Source: a virus. Taken from it: a stretch of DNA of 64,000 bases. The stretch is taken from the IMG/VR virus record IMGVR_UViG_3300031857_000018, positions 1-64,000 of that record; one strand, written 5' to 3'. The notes beneath the pieces are model-generated. The model saw nothing but the letters and a program-made list of their open reading frames with translations, made no database searches and had not been told where the DNA came from. The position numbers were made by a program, and so were the translations under genes. Positions 1-8,174 of the stretch are shown here, in pieces. Each line of letters begins with the position of its first letter. The stretch's first letter is position 1.

Positions 1-15
1 CTTGCTTTTTTCCAT
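1..15 (-). CDS. Start of a gene cut by the left window edge
   Basis: An ATG at 15-13 reads M-E-K-S-K before the window ends. It lies 10 nt after the stop codon of the DpdA-like gene. The bases before it on the minus strand (AAAAGGTAAAA) contain a good ribosome-binding site, as for other genes here. Nothing can be said about the product. Confidence 0.4.
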
Positions 16-24
16 TTTTACCTT

Positions 25-1275
25 TTAAAATTTAAAGAATTCTGCGAATTTATTTGCATCGGTCGTTGATATTGAATCTCCGCCGAATTTTTTATATGTT
101 TTTTTGTATTTTGAGTATACGTGCATTGCATTGTCTGGATCTGAGAACATATCGTGTAATGATAACACTACATTGAATAAATCAGTTGGAATAGCCGTTT
201 CTAACAATTCAACGTGGCTATCAACCATTTTATCAATATCATTTGCAATGTCTACATAAAGGTGCGTGTTGTGCACAACCATACGAGGCATACCTTCTTG
301 TGAATAACGGTCTAATCCGTCTACTGTCTGACCTCCTAGGTATTCATATGTAAAATCCTTACACGCCGGGCAATCTAGGCTACAAGGCACATGTTTTGTC
401 TTGTCAATTTCTACAGACTCTTTGCCTTTCTTGATATGCGTCTTTCTGCGATACTCTGCATTCTTTGGAAAATACAATTCTGTGAATGTTTGTGTTTTAT
501 AGTTACCTGAGTGCAGATATGTTCCATATACTGGATATTGACCCGGAGAAGAAGAATCTGTAGATAATTGCACTCTGCCTTTAGTCAAATCATTGAGCAA
601 TTTTTGCAAAGTTGATAAGATGAAGAAATCCGATATTTTTGAGATACCTAACAAGTGAATGTATTGCACATGGGGCTTTTCAAATTCGCGTTCCTGCAAC
701 ATTAGTGCAATCACATACATGAAATCTACTAGGCGCTTTGGACCTCCAATACACCAACCGTTAAAGTCAAAATCTTTGAACTTGTGGTACCAAGTGTTGT
801 ATTCTTCATTATATGTCCCCTGGATCACATTCAAGAATTTAGTTTTACCTGACTGATGCTTTTCAAACCACTTAAAGTTGTCAAAGGAAATATCCATTGA
901 ATCTTGAAAACGATTCTCAAAAGTAACACGAGGTGGAATATCCAAGTTTGCTGCTACATCGCTGTTTGCTTCTAGCCAATGGAATATCTTTTCTCGAATT
1001 GTGCTGTCCCATTTTAGTGCACCTGTAGCAATCTGGAATCCTCCAGAATCACCAAACACTAACACATCATCATCTAGCCCGATTTGCTGACGGAAATCCA
1101 TTTTCTTGTAATGGTGTCCTGCTGTGATTAGAAAATACGGGTGGCGCCATTCTTCTGGATAATCTTTTCCAAAAAATCGCATCGTAGTGCCATCTTCGAA
1201 TTTTGAATCCTTTTTGAAAGCAGATACCATCGATCCTGCTGACAGCGAAGGATAGTATATAAACTTTTTACTCAT
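25..1275 (-). CDS. dpdA: DpdA-like DNA 7-deazaguanine transglycosylase (TGT superfamily)
   Basis: This 416-aa protein belongs to the queuine/archaeosine tRNA-guanine transglycosylase superfamily, phage DpdA type, which exchanges guanine in DNA for a 7-deazaguanine base. Visible features are the substrate-binding DSGGFQ (residues 76-81), the VIQG motif (about 150-153), an IGG motif (about 176-178), a candidate nucleophile Asp240 in STDSSS, and a zinc site C298-x3-C302-x2-C305 with a His near 335-338. The start at 1275 is chosen because its ATG overlaps the stop of the glycosyltransferase gene (TAATG) and follows AAAGGA. An in-frame extension to 1323 would overlap that gene. FolE, QueD and QueE, which make the base precursor, lie about 6 kb upstream in the same direction. 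A tRNA rather than DNA target cannot be excluded from sequence, but the DpdA role fits the context. Confidence 0.85.
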   Translation of the reverse strand: MSKKFIYYPSLSAGSMVSAFKKDSKFEDGTTMRFFGKDYPEEWRHPYFLITAGHHYKKMDFRQQIGLDDDVLVFGDSGGFQIATGALKWDSTIREKIFHWLEANSDVAANLDIPPRVTFENRFQDSMDISFDNFKWFEKHQSGKTKFLNVIQGTYNEEYNTWYHKFKDFDFNGWCIGGPKRLVDFMYVIALMLQEREFEKPHVQYIHLLGISKISDFFILSTLQKLLNDLTKGRVQLSTDSSSPGQYPVYGTYLHSGNYKTQTFTELYFPKNAEYRRKTHIKKGKESVEIDKTKHVPCSLDCPACKDFTYEYLGGQTVDGLDRYSQEGMPRMVVHNTHLYVDIANDIDKMVDSHVELLETAIPTDLFNVVLSLHDMFSDPDNAMHVYSKYKKTYKKFGGDSISTTDANKFAEFFKF

Positions 1276-2444
1276 TATTTTTGTCCTTTTAATAAATGGG
1301 CACAATATTCTGCTTCGTGCCAAACGTTAATTTCTTGTGTGATATCATTTGCGATAATATATGCTTCCATTTGTCGTCCAATATCCGATATCTTTGCAAA
1401 GTTATATTTCTGCCCCCAATCTTTGCATACTATTTCTAACACATCAATTGCATTAGTCACATCAAATGGTCTATATAAACGATTCTCTGGAATAAATTCT
1501 GGGAATGATCTGAAATTTGGAAATACTACATCACAACCAAATGCGGTGGATTCTAATACGGTCCAAGACACATAATCTTGCAAGGATGAATTGAATTGCA
1601 ATTTTGCAGTTGCTAATTCTCGATAATATTCTTCTTTGGTAAGATTGCTTAGCAGTCGGAATCTAGGTTGTTCTGCTGCTAAGGCTTCCATTGCGTCAAT
1701 AACACCAGGTAGCATTGACTTGAATGACTTACCTGAGGTTGTTACATTCCAAACATACTCTTTGTTCCGTTCCAGGAACTGTTTTGCTACTTCAAGCATA
1801 AAGAACGGATTCTTTTCTTTGTCTAGACGGCTTGAATATACTACTTTGTTTTCGCGTGGGGCAAACCAATCAAATCCAGGCAATTTTGCATGTGTCATAT
1901 CTAAATGCAATGGCAATGATACAACATGTATTGGTGCTTCAAATCCTGCTTGTCGTAATTGATCTCGGTGAATTGTGGAACCTACAAAGATTCCTGTCAT
2001 TCGCGTATCAAGGCCCAATTCAAACCCTCGCATCCATTTACGCATTGGCCAAGTAAAATCATATTCGTCTACACTTTGTGCATGTAGCATTGCATAAATT
2101 TTAATGTTGATACCGTAAAGATCCAATGCATATAATATTGACTCGATTCCTGGGTGCCAATAATCTTGCAAGAAGATGATGTCACCATCTTTGACTTGGT
2201 CTGTATTCAACATGTCCAAGAACGTGCTGCATTGTGACATTGCAAATTTACCTCTGCCCACTGCATCTAATACTGCACCTACCTTAATTTGTTGATCAGG
2301 ATCAAACTCTCCTGCAACATCAATAAATTTTAATTGACCTGCGGCTTCATATGGAGCAAAGGTTGCTGGCATCCATTCCTTACTCAACTGGTAAGTATAA
2401 CGAGCTTTAAGTGGCTCTAATCCAAAATAAAATAAGTTTCTCAT
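1275..2444 (-). CDS. GT-B fold glycosyltransferase (group 1 / GT4-like)
   Basis: This is a 389-aa GT-B glycosyltransferase. The C-terminal half has the family's nucleotide-sugar domain: a strand then SRLDKEKNP (about residue 211), and the region DYVSWTVLESTAFGCDVVFP, which carries the conserved Glu of the E-x7-E type motif. The N-terminal half is a typical acceptor Rossmann domain. It would move a sugar from an activated donor to an unknown acceptor. It overlaps the 116-aa gene upstream (ATGA) and the DpdA-like gene downstream (TAATG), so it is probably translationally coupled to base modification. A DNA-base acceptor is an inference. A virion protein or host surface glycan is the main alternative. 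Confidence 0.75.
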   Translation of the reverse strand: MRNLFYFGLEPLKARYTYQLSKEWMPATFAPYEAAGQLKFIDVAGEFDPDQQIKVGAVLDAVGRGKFAMSQCSTFLDMLNTDQVKDGDIIFLQDYWHPGIESILYALDLYGINIKIYAMLHAQSVDEYDFTWPMRKWMRGFELGLDTRMTGIFVGSTIHRDQLRQAGFEAPIHVVSLPLHLDMTHAKLPGFDWFAPRENKVVYSSRLDKEKNPFFMLEVAKQFLERNKEYVWNVTTSGKSFKSMLPGVIDAMEALAAEQPRFRLLSNLTKEEYYRELATAKLQFNSSLQDYVSWTVLESTAFGCDVVFPNFRSFPEFIPENRLYRPFDVTNAIDVLEIVCKDWGQKYNFAKISDIGRQMEAYIIANDITQEINVWHEAEYCAHLLKGQK

Positions 2445-2791
2445 CTTTCTATAATTGCTCCGTTTTCATTATCTTCCCAAACTTCTACTTTATATAATGC
2501 AGGAAAAAATTCTAACAACCATTCTCCAATATCCTCACAACTCATTCTACCAAACTCTAATATGTTTGTTTCAGAACTAGTAAATCCTATTCGAAGAGCT
2601 TTTTGTATTTTTCGATTCAACAAAATAAATTCTTCATCTCTATCAGTATGTGTTACCGACGCATAGCATTTAAAATGAAACATATGACGATGTCTATCTG
2701 ATAAGAATGCTACTTCTGGAAACACATCTTTAGCTTCTGGCCAACAATGGAATCCTTCAATATTAAATGTTACTACTACGCTGTACTTCAT
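2441..2791 (-). CDS. Small QueD-like / T-fold-like protein
   Basis: A 116-aa protein with a cluster of potential metal ligands, HRHMFH (residues 34-39), and a C-terminal stretch SCEDIGEWLL...VEVWEDNENGA. This parallels the end of QueD/6-pyruvoyl-tetrahydropterin synthases, where an Asn/Glu-containing helix is followed by the V-x-V-x-E strand. It is shorter than the true QueD at 8137-8601 and lacks a clear catalytic cysteine before HGH. The ATG at 2791 is preferred; a TTG at 2797 is also in frame. It overlaps the nucleotidyltransferase gene by about 29 nt and the glycosyltransferase by 4 nt. The family resemblance is seen by eye only, and the function is unknown. A role in pterin or deazapurine chemistry is inference. 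Confidence 0.6.
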   Translation of the reverse strand: MKYSVVVTFNIEGFHCWPEAKDVFPEVAFLSDRHRHMFHFKCYASVTHTDRDEEFILLNRKIQKALRIGFTSSETNILEFGRMSCEDIGEWLLEFFPALYKVEVWEDNENGAIIER

Positions 2792-3179
2792 CTGCAATTA
2801 ATTTTTTAAATTTAGTGGTTGACCAACCATGGTCTCTGTTTATATAATGAATTGGAATATCCAATTGATCACCTGTAAATGATTTACCTACGTAATCATC
2901 GCCTAGGAATCTTACTGCTGGGTTTATTGATTTTAACAACTCCAATAAGTCAGCTTCTGTATTATATGGGCTAACCCAATCTATCATTCGTAAACTTGAA
3001 AGAATTTTATATCGATCTTCAAGTGATAAAATTGGTTTCAATTTATGTGGTCGTTCGGCACTTGGGTCAACATGTAGTAACACAATAAAATGATCGCAGT
3101 TTGCTTTACATTCTTCAAACATATGAATGTAGCCTGGATGTATAACATCAAAGTTACCAGCAATTACTCCTACTTTCAT
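2763..3179 (-). CDS. Cytidylyltransferase-like nucleotidyltransferase
   Basis: A 138-aa single-domain nucleotidyltransferase of the TagD/RfaE-C type, which joins a nucleotide to a phosphorylated small molecule (CDP-glycerol or ADP-heptose type products in relatives). The N-terminus reads GNFDVIHPGY (about residues 8-17), matching the G-x-F-D-x-x-H-x-G-H signature except that the last His is Tyr. Near the C-terminus GWSTTKFK (about 118-125) matches the ISTTxI motif. It overlaps the 148-aa gene upstream by ATGA. Next to a glycosyltransferase, supply of an activated donor is a reasonable inference. The His-to-Tyr change could lower or alter activity. Confidence 0.75.
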   Translation of the reverse strand: MKVGVIAGNFDVIHPGYIHMFEECKANCDHFIVLLHVDPSAERPHKLKPILSLEDRYKILSSLRMIDWVSPYNTEADLLELLKSINPAVRFLGDDYVGKSFTGDQLDIPIHYINRDHGWSTTKFKKLIADEVQRSSNI

Positions 3180-3622
3180 AGTTCCTCGTCAAATTTATAG
3201 TTATCTGGATTGATTTCCATCATGTTACACTTGGTAATCTGATGCACTCGATACCAACCAGCATCTACACTGAACGTATCGGTGTCTTTTAGCAGTTGTA
3301 CTGCATCATCTTGTACTCGATAGATAATGTGGCATCTGTTAAACAGATCCGGGGGCAAGTTCTTAATAGTGCTCGAATTTGCTTCTAAAGTAACCACACA
3401 ATTAGTATCGTCAAGAATTTCACGAATTGCATCAACCATCATTGAAGAATAATTATCTTTGCGTAACATCGCCATAACATATTCAATTGTAAAATAATAA
3501 TGAGGATAATCGCGAAGATCATCTACATTGATACCATCTCCTAACTCCCTGACAAAGTATGTCATGATGTCAGAATAGCGACCTTCTACTTCTTTGCCGC
3601 GCCATTGTTGTTTGCCGTACAT
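3176..3622 (-). CDS. Hypothetical protein, 148 aa
   Basis: I do not recognise this protein. It is soluble in appearance, with no signal peptide or membrane segment, mixed alpha/beta composition and an acidic C-terminus (KFDEEL). It starts 35 nt after the DNA polymerase stop, and its own stop overlaps the nucleotidyltransferase start (ATGA), so it sits at the head of the five-gene group that ends with DpdA. That linkage is the only hint of role. Confidence 0.7.
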   Translation of the reverse strand: MYGKQQWRGKEVEGRYSDIMTYFVRELGDGINVDDLRDYPHYYFTIEYVMAMLRKDNYSSMMVDAIREILDDTNCVVTLEANSSTIKNLPPDLFNRCHIIYRVQDDAVQLLKDTDTFSVDAGWYRVHQITKCNMMEINPDNYKFDEEL

Positions 3623-3657
3623 ATATTTTTTTATTTATTATAAGAAATTTATCGATA

Positions 3658-6168
3658 TTATCCAAATGAAAAGAATTTCTTTGCATTGTTATTTTCTGGT
3701 AATGAACCCCACCCCATAGCTGCATAAAAGTCATCAAACTTGTTGCTAAGGTCAGATGTGAACATTTTATTGTGGTCTAGATACTGGGCTGCGAATGCTA
3801 CTAGCTCAGGTGGATCCTGATACCCGCGCAATGCTAATGTTTCAAACCCATATGGATTATTCAACATGTAACCCCATTTAATCTTTTCTCCGTCTGATAT
3901 TGGCAATACATCTGTTGTTAGTGTAGATAGCATATCATTGAAATTGATTGCTGCTTTTGCATGTGCGGTGGTACCCTTTTGGAATCCTGTGAATGTTTTT
4001 CTGCCTTTAATATATTTAGACAGTTCCTTAACACTTGAATTCTTCATCACATTCAATACTTCTGACTTGCGAATATTGTTTTTGAAATCATGTATCAGTG
4101 TAGATGTGTCTTGCTTGTTGCGTCCCTTAAGAATGTACCACAATGTTTCTTTCATGATCTTTTTGAAATCCTCCGGGAAACTTGATCTTACGACATCTAA
4201 TCCTTTTACATCCAATTTATCCGTAGGTTTGCCTTCTTTGAAAATAACCCATTGGGCATATCTTTTCTTTGCGATCCACAAACCAGATTTAGCAATGTAT
4301 TCCTGCTTAATTTGGAATCGGTGTGTGTCTGTATTGTGTAATACTTTTGCATATTGATTGTACATGGTGTTTACCGTTTGCTGTATCTCAGATGCAATTG
4401 CATTTGTTTGTTCAATCATGAACTGTTCGTCTTCCGTGTCACAGCCCGGGAAGCGATGTCGAATTAGTGGCTCACTGCTACAGAAAGTTGAATCTGTATC
4501 GGTATAAAATGCAAATTCTGCTTTGCCACCTGATGCATTGATAAAATGATCGGTACCTAATTCTTTTGTATATTGATTGTTAATAACCTTTGCTGAGAAC
4601 TTGATAATACTCTGCCCGGTTGCTGTAATTGCTCCGGCATTATCTAAATCATGGAAGCGGAATGTTTTGAGTCCTAATACTCCATAAAATGAATTGAGCA
4701 ATACTTTCTGCGTTAACTGCATTGCATCATAAAATTTATACTCTTCAGAACCAACAGCAAATGTATCTCGTTTATCTTTAAATATAACACGTTCATCAAA
4801 CCATTTCTCCAGGATCGTCGGTAAGAATCCTCGCTGATCATTTCGATACACTGCGCCGTTGCTGGCAACAGAATAATTGTGGTCTACCAACCAACGTTTA
4901 ACGTCTTGAATATATGTGCCATCAATGAACTGCACTTGTGTTGATTCGGACTTTAACAAGCATTCTTCATTCCAATCTTTGATAACCGTTACTTTGGTTT
5001 CTGGTGAAATGTTTAGTGTCATGATGATGCTTGGATACAGTGATGTTAAGTCCAAGTCATATATCCATTTGTATAAGCCCGGGACAGGTGCCATTACATA
5101 TGCTCCTGCTAACACATCATCCACTGATTCATCTTCTACGAAACGGAACTGCTTGTTTGGTGCCACAAATCCATTGCGTTTCAAATCCACAATAGCAGCA
5201 CCGTCTAGATACTTGGATGCATAATATACATCTTCATATGGAACGTGTCCTTTATGACATATGGTGCGAGCCAAACTGATTAATTGTAGTTTATCATCTA
5301 ACTCATAAACCAAGTCTGTATCCGTCATGTTGTAATATGCAAACTTGTGAATATCCTGAGTAAACAAGGTATCCAAATCGCCATCGTATTCAACTTTGCC
5401 GCGGCCTAACTCTTTTTTAGCAACTGTGTCTAATCGATAGTTAGGAAGTTCTGAGTACGTGAAGTTTTTGTATAATTTCAAGTAATCTAAACTAGATACA
5501 CCAAAAATCTTCCATTTTTCCTTTTTAGGATTGTAATCCACAATTCCAGCCGGACTTAGTTTCCTAATTGCTTGTGCTCCTAACACTTTCTTAGATCGTC
5601 CTAACAAATATGGAATATCATATCCATCTGTATTCCAACCTGTAATTACTGTGGGTTGAATTTCGGCAAATTTGTTAATAAATCTAGTTAAAAGATCTCT
5701 TTCATCGCGAAATATTTCTAGAACATAACCATCGCCTTGAATTTCACGTTCTTTTATGCGATTCTGTTCATCTAATATAAGTACCCTGCGGTCATTACCT
5801 GTTTTATCAAAGTATGCAATAGATGTTATAGCAGTGCGTACATCTTGTATAGTGCTATATCCGTTTTCATCCTTTGCTGTTTCAATATCGAAGAAGAAAT
5901 CGCGGTGACCTTTAGACACCATGTCCGAATCATAGTACAAATCAATCAGTGTTCGTACTTCTTCATTTATATCGGATTCATATGATTTTGGATTATCTTT
6001 GTGATTGCCGGGAACCTTAGTTAATTTAGTTCCGTCTAATGATTGATAATCTCCGTCTGCTGCTGGTAAATATGCATATGGCTGAAATGGAAATTTCTGA
6101 TGACCTACTTCATCATCCCACACGTGCATTATACCGTTTTTGCGGTCATAACCTATTGATTGATACAT
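3658..6168 (-). CDS. 43: Family B replicative DNA polymerase (T4 gp43-like)
   Basis: An 836-aa family B polymerase with intact proofreading and synthesis sites. The 3'-5' exonuclease motifs are FFFDIET (Asp94/Glu96), TGWNTDGYDIPYL (about 176-188) and YYNMTDTDL (about 278-286). Polymerase motif A is DLDLTSLYPS (371-380), motif B is KVLLNSFYG (488-496) and motif C is YTDTDS (555-560), followed by a KKRYAQW region. Length fits T4 gp43 (898 aa) and relatives. It copies the phage genome with the helicase, SSB and recombinase encoded at 11496-15915. Its start overlaps the end of the small membrane-protein gene by 16 nt. A second, family A-type polymerase lies at 19432-20754. Confidence 0.97.
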   Translation of the reverse strand: MYQSIGYDRKNGIMHVWDDEVGHQKFPFQPYAYLPAADGDYQSLDGTKLTKVPGNHKDNPKSYESDINEEVRTLIDLYYDSDMVSKGHRDFFFDIETAKDENGYSTIQDVRTAITSIAYFDKTGNDRRVLILDEQNRIKEREIQGDGYVLEIFRDERDLLTRFINKFAEIQPTVITGWNTDGYDIPYLLGRSKKVLGAQAIRKLSPAGIVDYNPKKEKWKIFGVSSLDYLKLYKNFTYSELPNYRLDTVAKKELGRGKVEYDGDLDTLFTQDIHKFAYYNMTDTDLVYELDDKLQLISLARTICHKGHVPYEDVYYASKYLDGAAIVDLKRNGFVAPNKQFRFVEDESVDDVLAGAYVMAPVPGLYKWIYDLDLTSLYPSIIMTLNISPETKVTVIKDWNEECLLKSESTQVQFIDGTYIQDVKRWLVDHNYSVASNGAVYRNDQRGFLPTILEKWFDERVIFKDKRDTFAVGSEEYKFYDAMQLTQKVLLNSFYGVLGLKTFRFHDLDNAGAITATGQSIIKFSAKVINNQYTKELGTDHFINASGGKAEFAFYTDTDSTFCSSEPLIRHRFPGCDTEDEQFMIEQTNAIASEIQQTVNTMYNQYAKVLHNTDTHRFQIKQEYIAKSGLWIAKKRYAQWVIFKEGKPTDKLDVKGLDVVRSSFPEDFKKIMKETLWYILKGRNKQDTSTLIHDFKNNIRKSEVLNVMKNSSVKELSKYIKGRKTFTGFQKGTTAHAKAAINFNDMLSTLTTDVLPISDGEKIKWGYMLNNPYGFETLALRGYQDPPELVAFAAQYLDHNKMFTSDLSNKFDDFYAAMGWGSLPENNNAKKFFSFG

Positions 6169-6389
6169 TTATTTGTCTTTTGATAACGGTGTATACCGTA
6201 AATGTTTATTGCTATTATAACGATGCCAAGCACTAGGTGACTCATGTTGTGAATGTAGATATCATACACTATCCAACCGGCATCTCCAATAATCCACCAG
6301 ACCAAAGCTGGTAGAAAATGTCCGCGGGCATTGACAATGAAACCAATCAATACCAATGCCGTGCAGACCCACCCTAATGCTTCAATCAT
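6153..6389 (-). CDS. Small integral membrane protein, 78 aa
   Basis: This short protein is mostly hydrophobic, with about three membrane spans: roughly residues 3-21, 27-45 and 50-70. A basic tail (HRYQKTNKC) follows. The composition and the aromatic-rich WWIIGDAGWIVYDIYI region are reminiscent of PnuC/YgjV-type small transporters, but I cannot assign a substrate. It overlaps the GroES-like gene by 4 nt and the DNA polymerase by 16 nt, so it is co-translated with them. Confidence 0.7.
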   Translation of the reverse strand: MIEALGWVCTALVLIGFIVNARGHFLPALVWWIIGDAGWIVYDIYIHNMSHLVLGIVIIAINIYGIHRYQKTNKCINQ

Positions 6390-6685
6390 GCTTCTGTATT
6401 TATCATCGCAATCTCATGCTCGCGAATCAAAATAAATTCAGTGTCTCCTAGTTGGACTTTCTTTTGTGACCCCATGTTACCAGAATACACTTTTACTCGG
6501 TCTCCAGCTTTAACTGTCATTGGTATTCTGTTGCCTGTTTGTGTGAATAAACCATCTCCTGCTGCAATTACATCACATTCAACATATTCATCCATACCTG
6601 CCATCATGATGATGCCACTTTTTGTTTTTTCTTGCTTTTCAAGCTGCTTAAGTAGCACTTGATCTCCAATTGGTTTCCAATTCAT
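6386..6685 (-). CDS. GroES-like co-chaperonin (Cpn10)
   Basis: A 99-aa Cpn10 protein. The N-terminal strand KPIGDQVLLKQLEKQEKTKSG, the mobile-loop region around GIIMMAG (about 24-30), the KAGDRVKVYSG segment and the C-terminal EFILIREHEIAMI match GroES almost end to end. In T4, gp31 replaces GroES so that host GroEL can fold the major capsid protein; the same role is likely for gp23 at 44485. A good ribosome-binding site (AAAGGAA) precedes the ATG. It sits between thioredoxin and the membrane protein in the replication/metabolism block rather than near the head genes. Confidence 0.92.
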   Translation of the reverse strand: MNWKPIGDQVLLKQLEKQEKTKSGIIMMAGMDEYVECDVIAAGDGLFTQTGNRIPMTVKAGDRVKVYSGNMGSQKKVQLGDTEFILIREHEIAMINTEA

Positions 6686-6697
6686 AACTTATTCCTT

Positions 6698-6946
6698 TTA
6701 TTTATTATACAAATTTGTAACTGTGTCTTTGGTAATGCCAGTTCCTACTAATCTACCTAATTCTACTCCATTTTTAATTACAATTACTGTTGGAATAGAT
6801 CGCACATTCCATGTTTTACATGTTTCTGCACTTGCATCGGCATCGATGAATGTAATTGACATTTGTGATTGTAACTGTTGCATCATCGGCTTTATCATTT
6901 TGCAAGGACCGCACCACTCTGCTGAAAAATATAATACTTGTTTCAT
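6698..6946 (-). CDS. Thioredoxin
   Basis: An 82-aa minimal thioredoxin with the active site WCGPC (residues 11-15) after the YFSAEW strand, and the conserved cis-proline segment VRSIPTVIV (about 49-57). It is shorter than bacterial TrxA (about 108 aa), as phage versions often are. The likely job is to re-reduce the C-terminal cysteine pair of the phage class II ribonucleotide reductase at 9544-11400. It lies 12 nt upstream of the GroES-like gene. Confidence 0.93.
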   Translation of the reverse strand: MKQVLYFSAEWCGPCKMIKPMMQQLQSQMSITFIDADASAETCKTWNVRSIPTVIVIKNGVELGRLVGTGITKDTVTNLYNK

Positions 6947-7006
6947 CTCGTTATAATATAATTAATTTTAACATTGTTTCCAAATGTCGTTGTTGTGTTC
7001 CACATC

Positions 7007-7795
7007 TTATACTCCTCGTTTAGTGTCAAATGCAATGATATGATCTCTACCTGTCATGTTGTAGCCTCGTTCGGCACACATATCGAATACCAATGGATAC
7101 ATCTTGATAAGCTCTTCTCGGGTGTCACCAGCTGGCATAATATAGGTCTTTTCTTTCGGAATGTCAAGGATTTGTCTCACTTCTTCAATCTCATTTAGAT
7201 TCTTCTCAGTACCATCCCATACTGGCTTGAAATGATAATCTGAATGAAAGTTAATCATTGAATTCATTGCAGTTAGATTCATTCTAAACTTGTTATGTTG
7301 TCTAACCATCTTTTCATCGGTAATATCACCCTGTGGTGTGGGCGTTCCCAATACGGGAATACTATTTGAAAACTTAGGGCTAAGAGATATAAGGCCGATA
7401 GGATAATCGGTCTCAATAAAATGCGAGCCTTCAGTTTCGATCGTAATGAGAATGTCTCGTTCATGTGCAAAATGAGTAAGTTCATTTACCAATGCTGGAT
7501 GCATTGTCGGAGAACCGCCCGTCAACATCATTTCTTTGATATGCGGATTTTCATCGTATATCTTAATGATATCATTAAATGTAAATTGTCCTTTTTCTGG
7601 GTGTATACTTGTGTACCAGGAGTCGCACCAACCACCTTCACCAAAATAGCATCGGTGAGTGCAGCCTGTAGTGCGAACTGCGATTGTAGGTCTACCAAAG
7701 CGCGAACCTTCGGATTGCACACATCGATACAATTCTACAATTGGAAGTGTCTTAGTATAATCTGTAATTCTTTTGTTAGAAGGGGAGGTCGTCAT
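7007..7795 (-). CDS. queE: QueE, 7-carboxy-7-deazaguanine synthase (radical SAM)
   Basis: A 262-aa radical-SAM enzyme that contracts 6-carboxy-tetrahydropterin to 7-carboxy-7-deazaguanine. The N-terminus has the QueE hallmark LYRCVQSEGSRFGRPTIAVR, followed by the cluster cysteines C45-x3-C49-x7-C57. The last cysteine is farther away than in the canonical CxxxCxxC, because of a GEGGW-type insertion. MLTGGSPTMHP is the SAM-binding GGE-like strand. The ATG at 7795 is preferred; in-frame starts up to 7825 overlap the previous gene further. It is the third enzyme of the FolE-QueD-QueE set and shares their direction. The insertion is odd but the family call is firm. Confidence 0.92.
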   Translation of the reverse strand: MTTSPSNKRITDYTKTLPIVELYRCVQSEGSRFGRPTIAVRTTGCTHRCYFGEGGWCDSWYTSIHPEKGQFTFNDIIKIYDENPHIKEMMLTGGSPTMHPALVNELTHFAHERDILITIETEGSHFIETDYPIGLISLSPKFSNSIPVLGTPTPQGDITDEKMVRQHNKFRMNLTAMNSMINFHSDYHFKPVWDGTEKNLNEIEEVRQILDIPKEKTYIMPAGDTREELIKMYPLVFDMCAERGYNMTGRDHIIAFDTKRGV

Positions 7796-8174
7796 CGGTA
7801 TCATGCTCATTACTATTGGTAACATTGTCTAATTTCTTAATTAATTCTGCAAACTGCTTTTCTATAGCTTCTAATCGACCTAACAGATAGATTAAATCGC
7901 TAGAAGGTGGAGTTGTTGTTGTCTGAACGGTAGGTGTCTCTTTACCAAAATATTCATCTAAGAATGATATTGGATATGTTGCTACTCGATTATATTCTTC
8001 ACGTTGCCGTTCTGCTGGTAAATCAGCATAAATAACATGAATGCCTTTCTCCTTAGCTGCATTGTATACTTTTTGTCCTATGCCGGTTTCCCGGGATGAT
8101 TGTCCTCGATAATCGTATAAGGATACATATTGTTCATTACTCTTCATAACTTGCTGAGTTTCGTTCGTGTTCAT
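7776..8174 (-). CDS. Unknown protein ending in an SSB-like DDDLPF tail
   Basis: A 132-aa protein (or 123 aa from the ATG at 8147) lying between QueD and QueE and overlapping both. The N-terminal part has YVSLYDYRGQSSRETG and a YPISFLDEYFG segment that I cannot assign. The C-terminal third has a coiled-coil-like helix (LIYLLGRLEAIEKQFAELIK) and ends in acidic DTDDDLPF. That ending copies the protein-binding tip of bacterial single-stranded DNA-binding proteins (DDDIPF), yet no OB-fold SSB is recognisable. It may therefore bind host factors that dock on SSB, or be a divergent DNA-binding protein. Confidence 0.75.
   Translation of the reverse strand: MNTNETQQVMKSNEQYVSLYDYRGQSSRETGIGQKVYNAAKEKGIHVIYADLPAERQREEYNRVATYPISFLDEYFGKETPTVQTTTTPPSSDLIYLLGRLEAIEKQFAELIKKLDNVTNSNEHDTDDDLPF

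Noticed and set aside
1276-1323. A 16-residue N-terminal extension of the DpdA-like protein
   Set aside because: It overlaps the glycosyltransferase gene, whereas the ATG at 1275 has a good ribosome-binding site and a TAATG junction.
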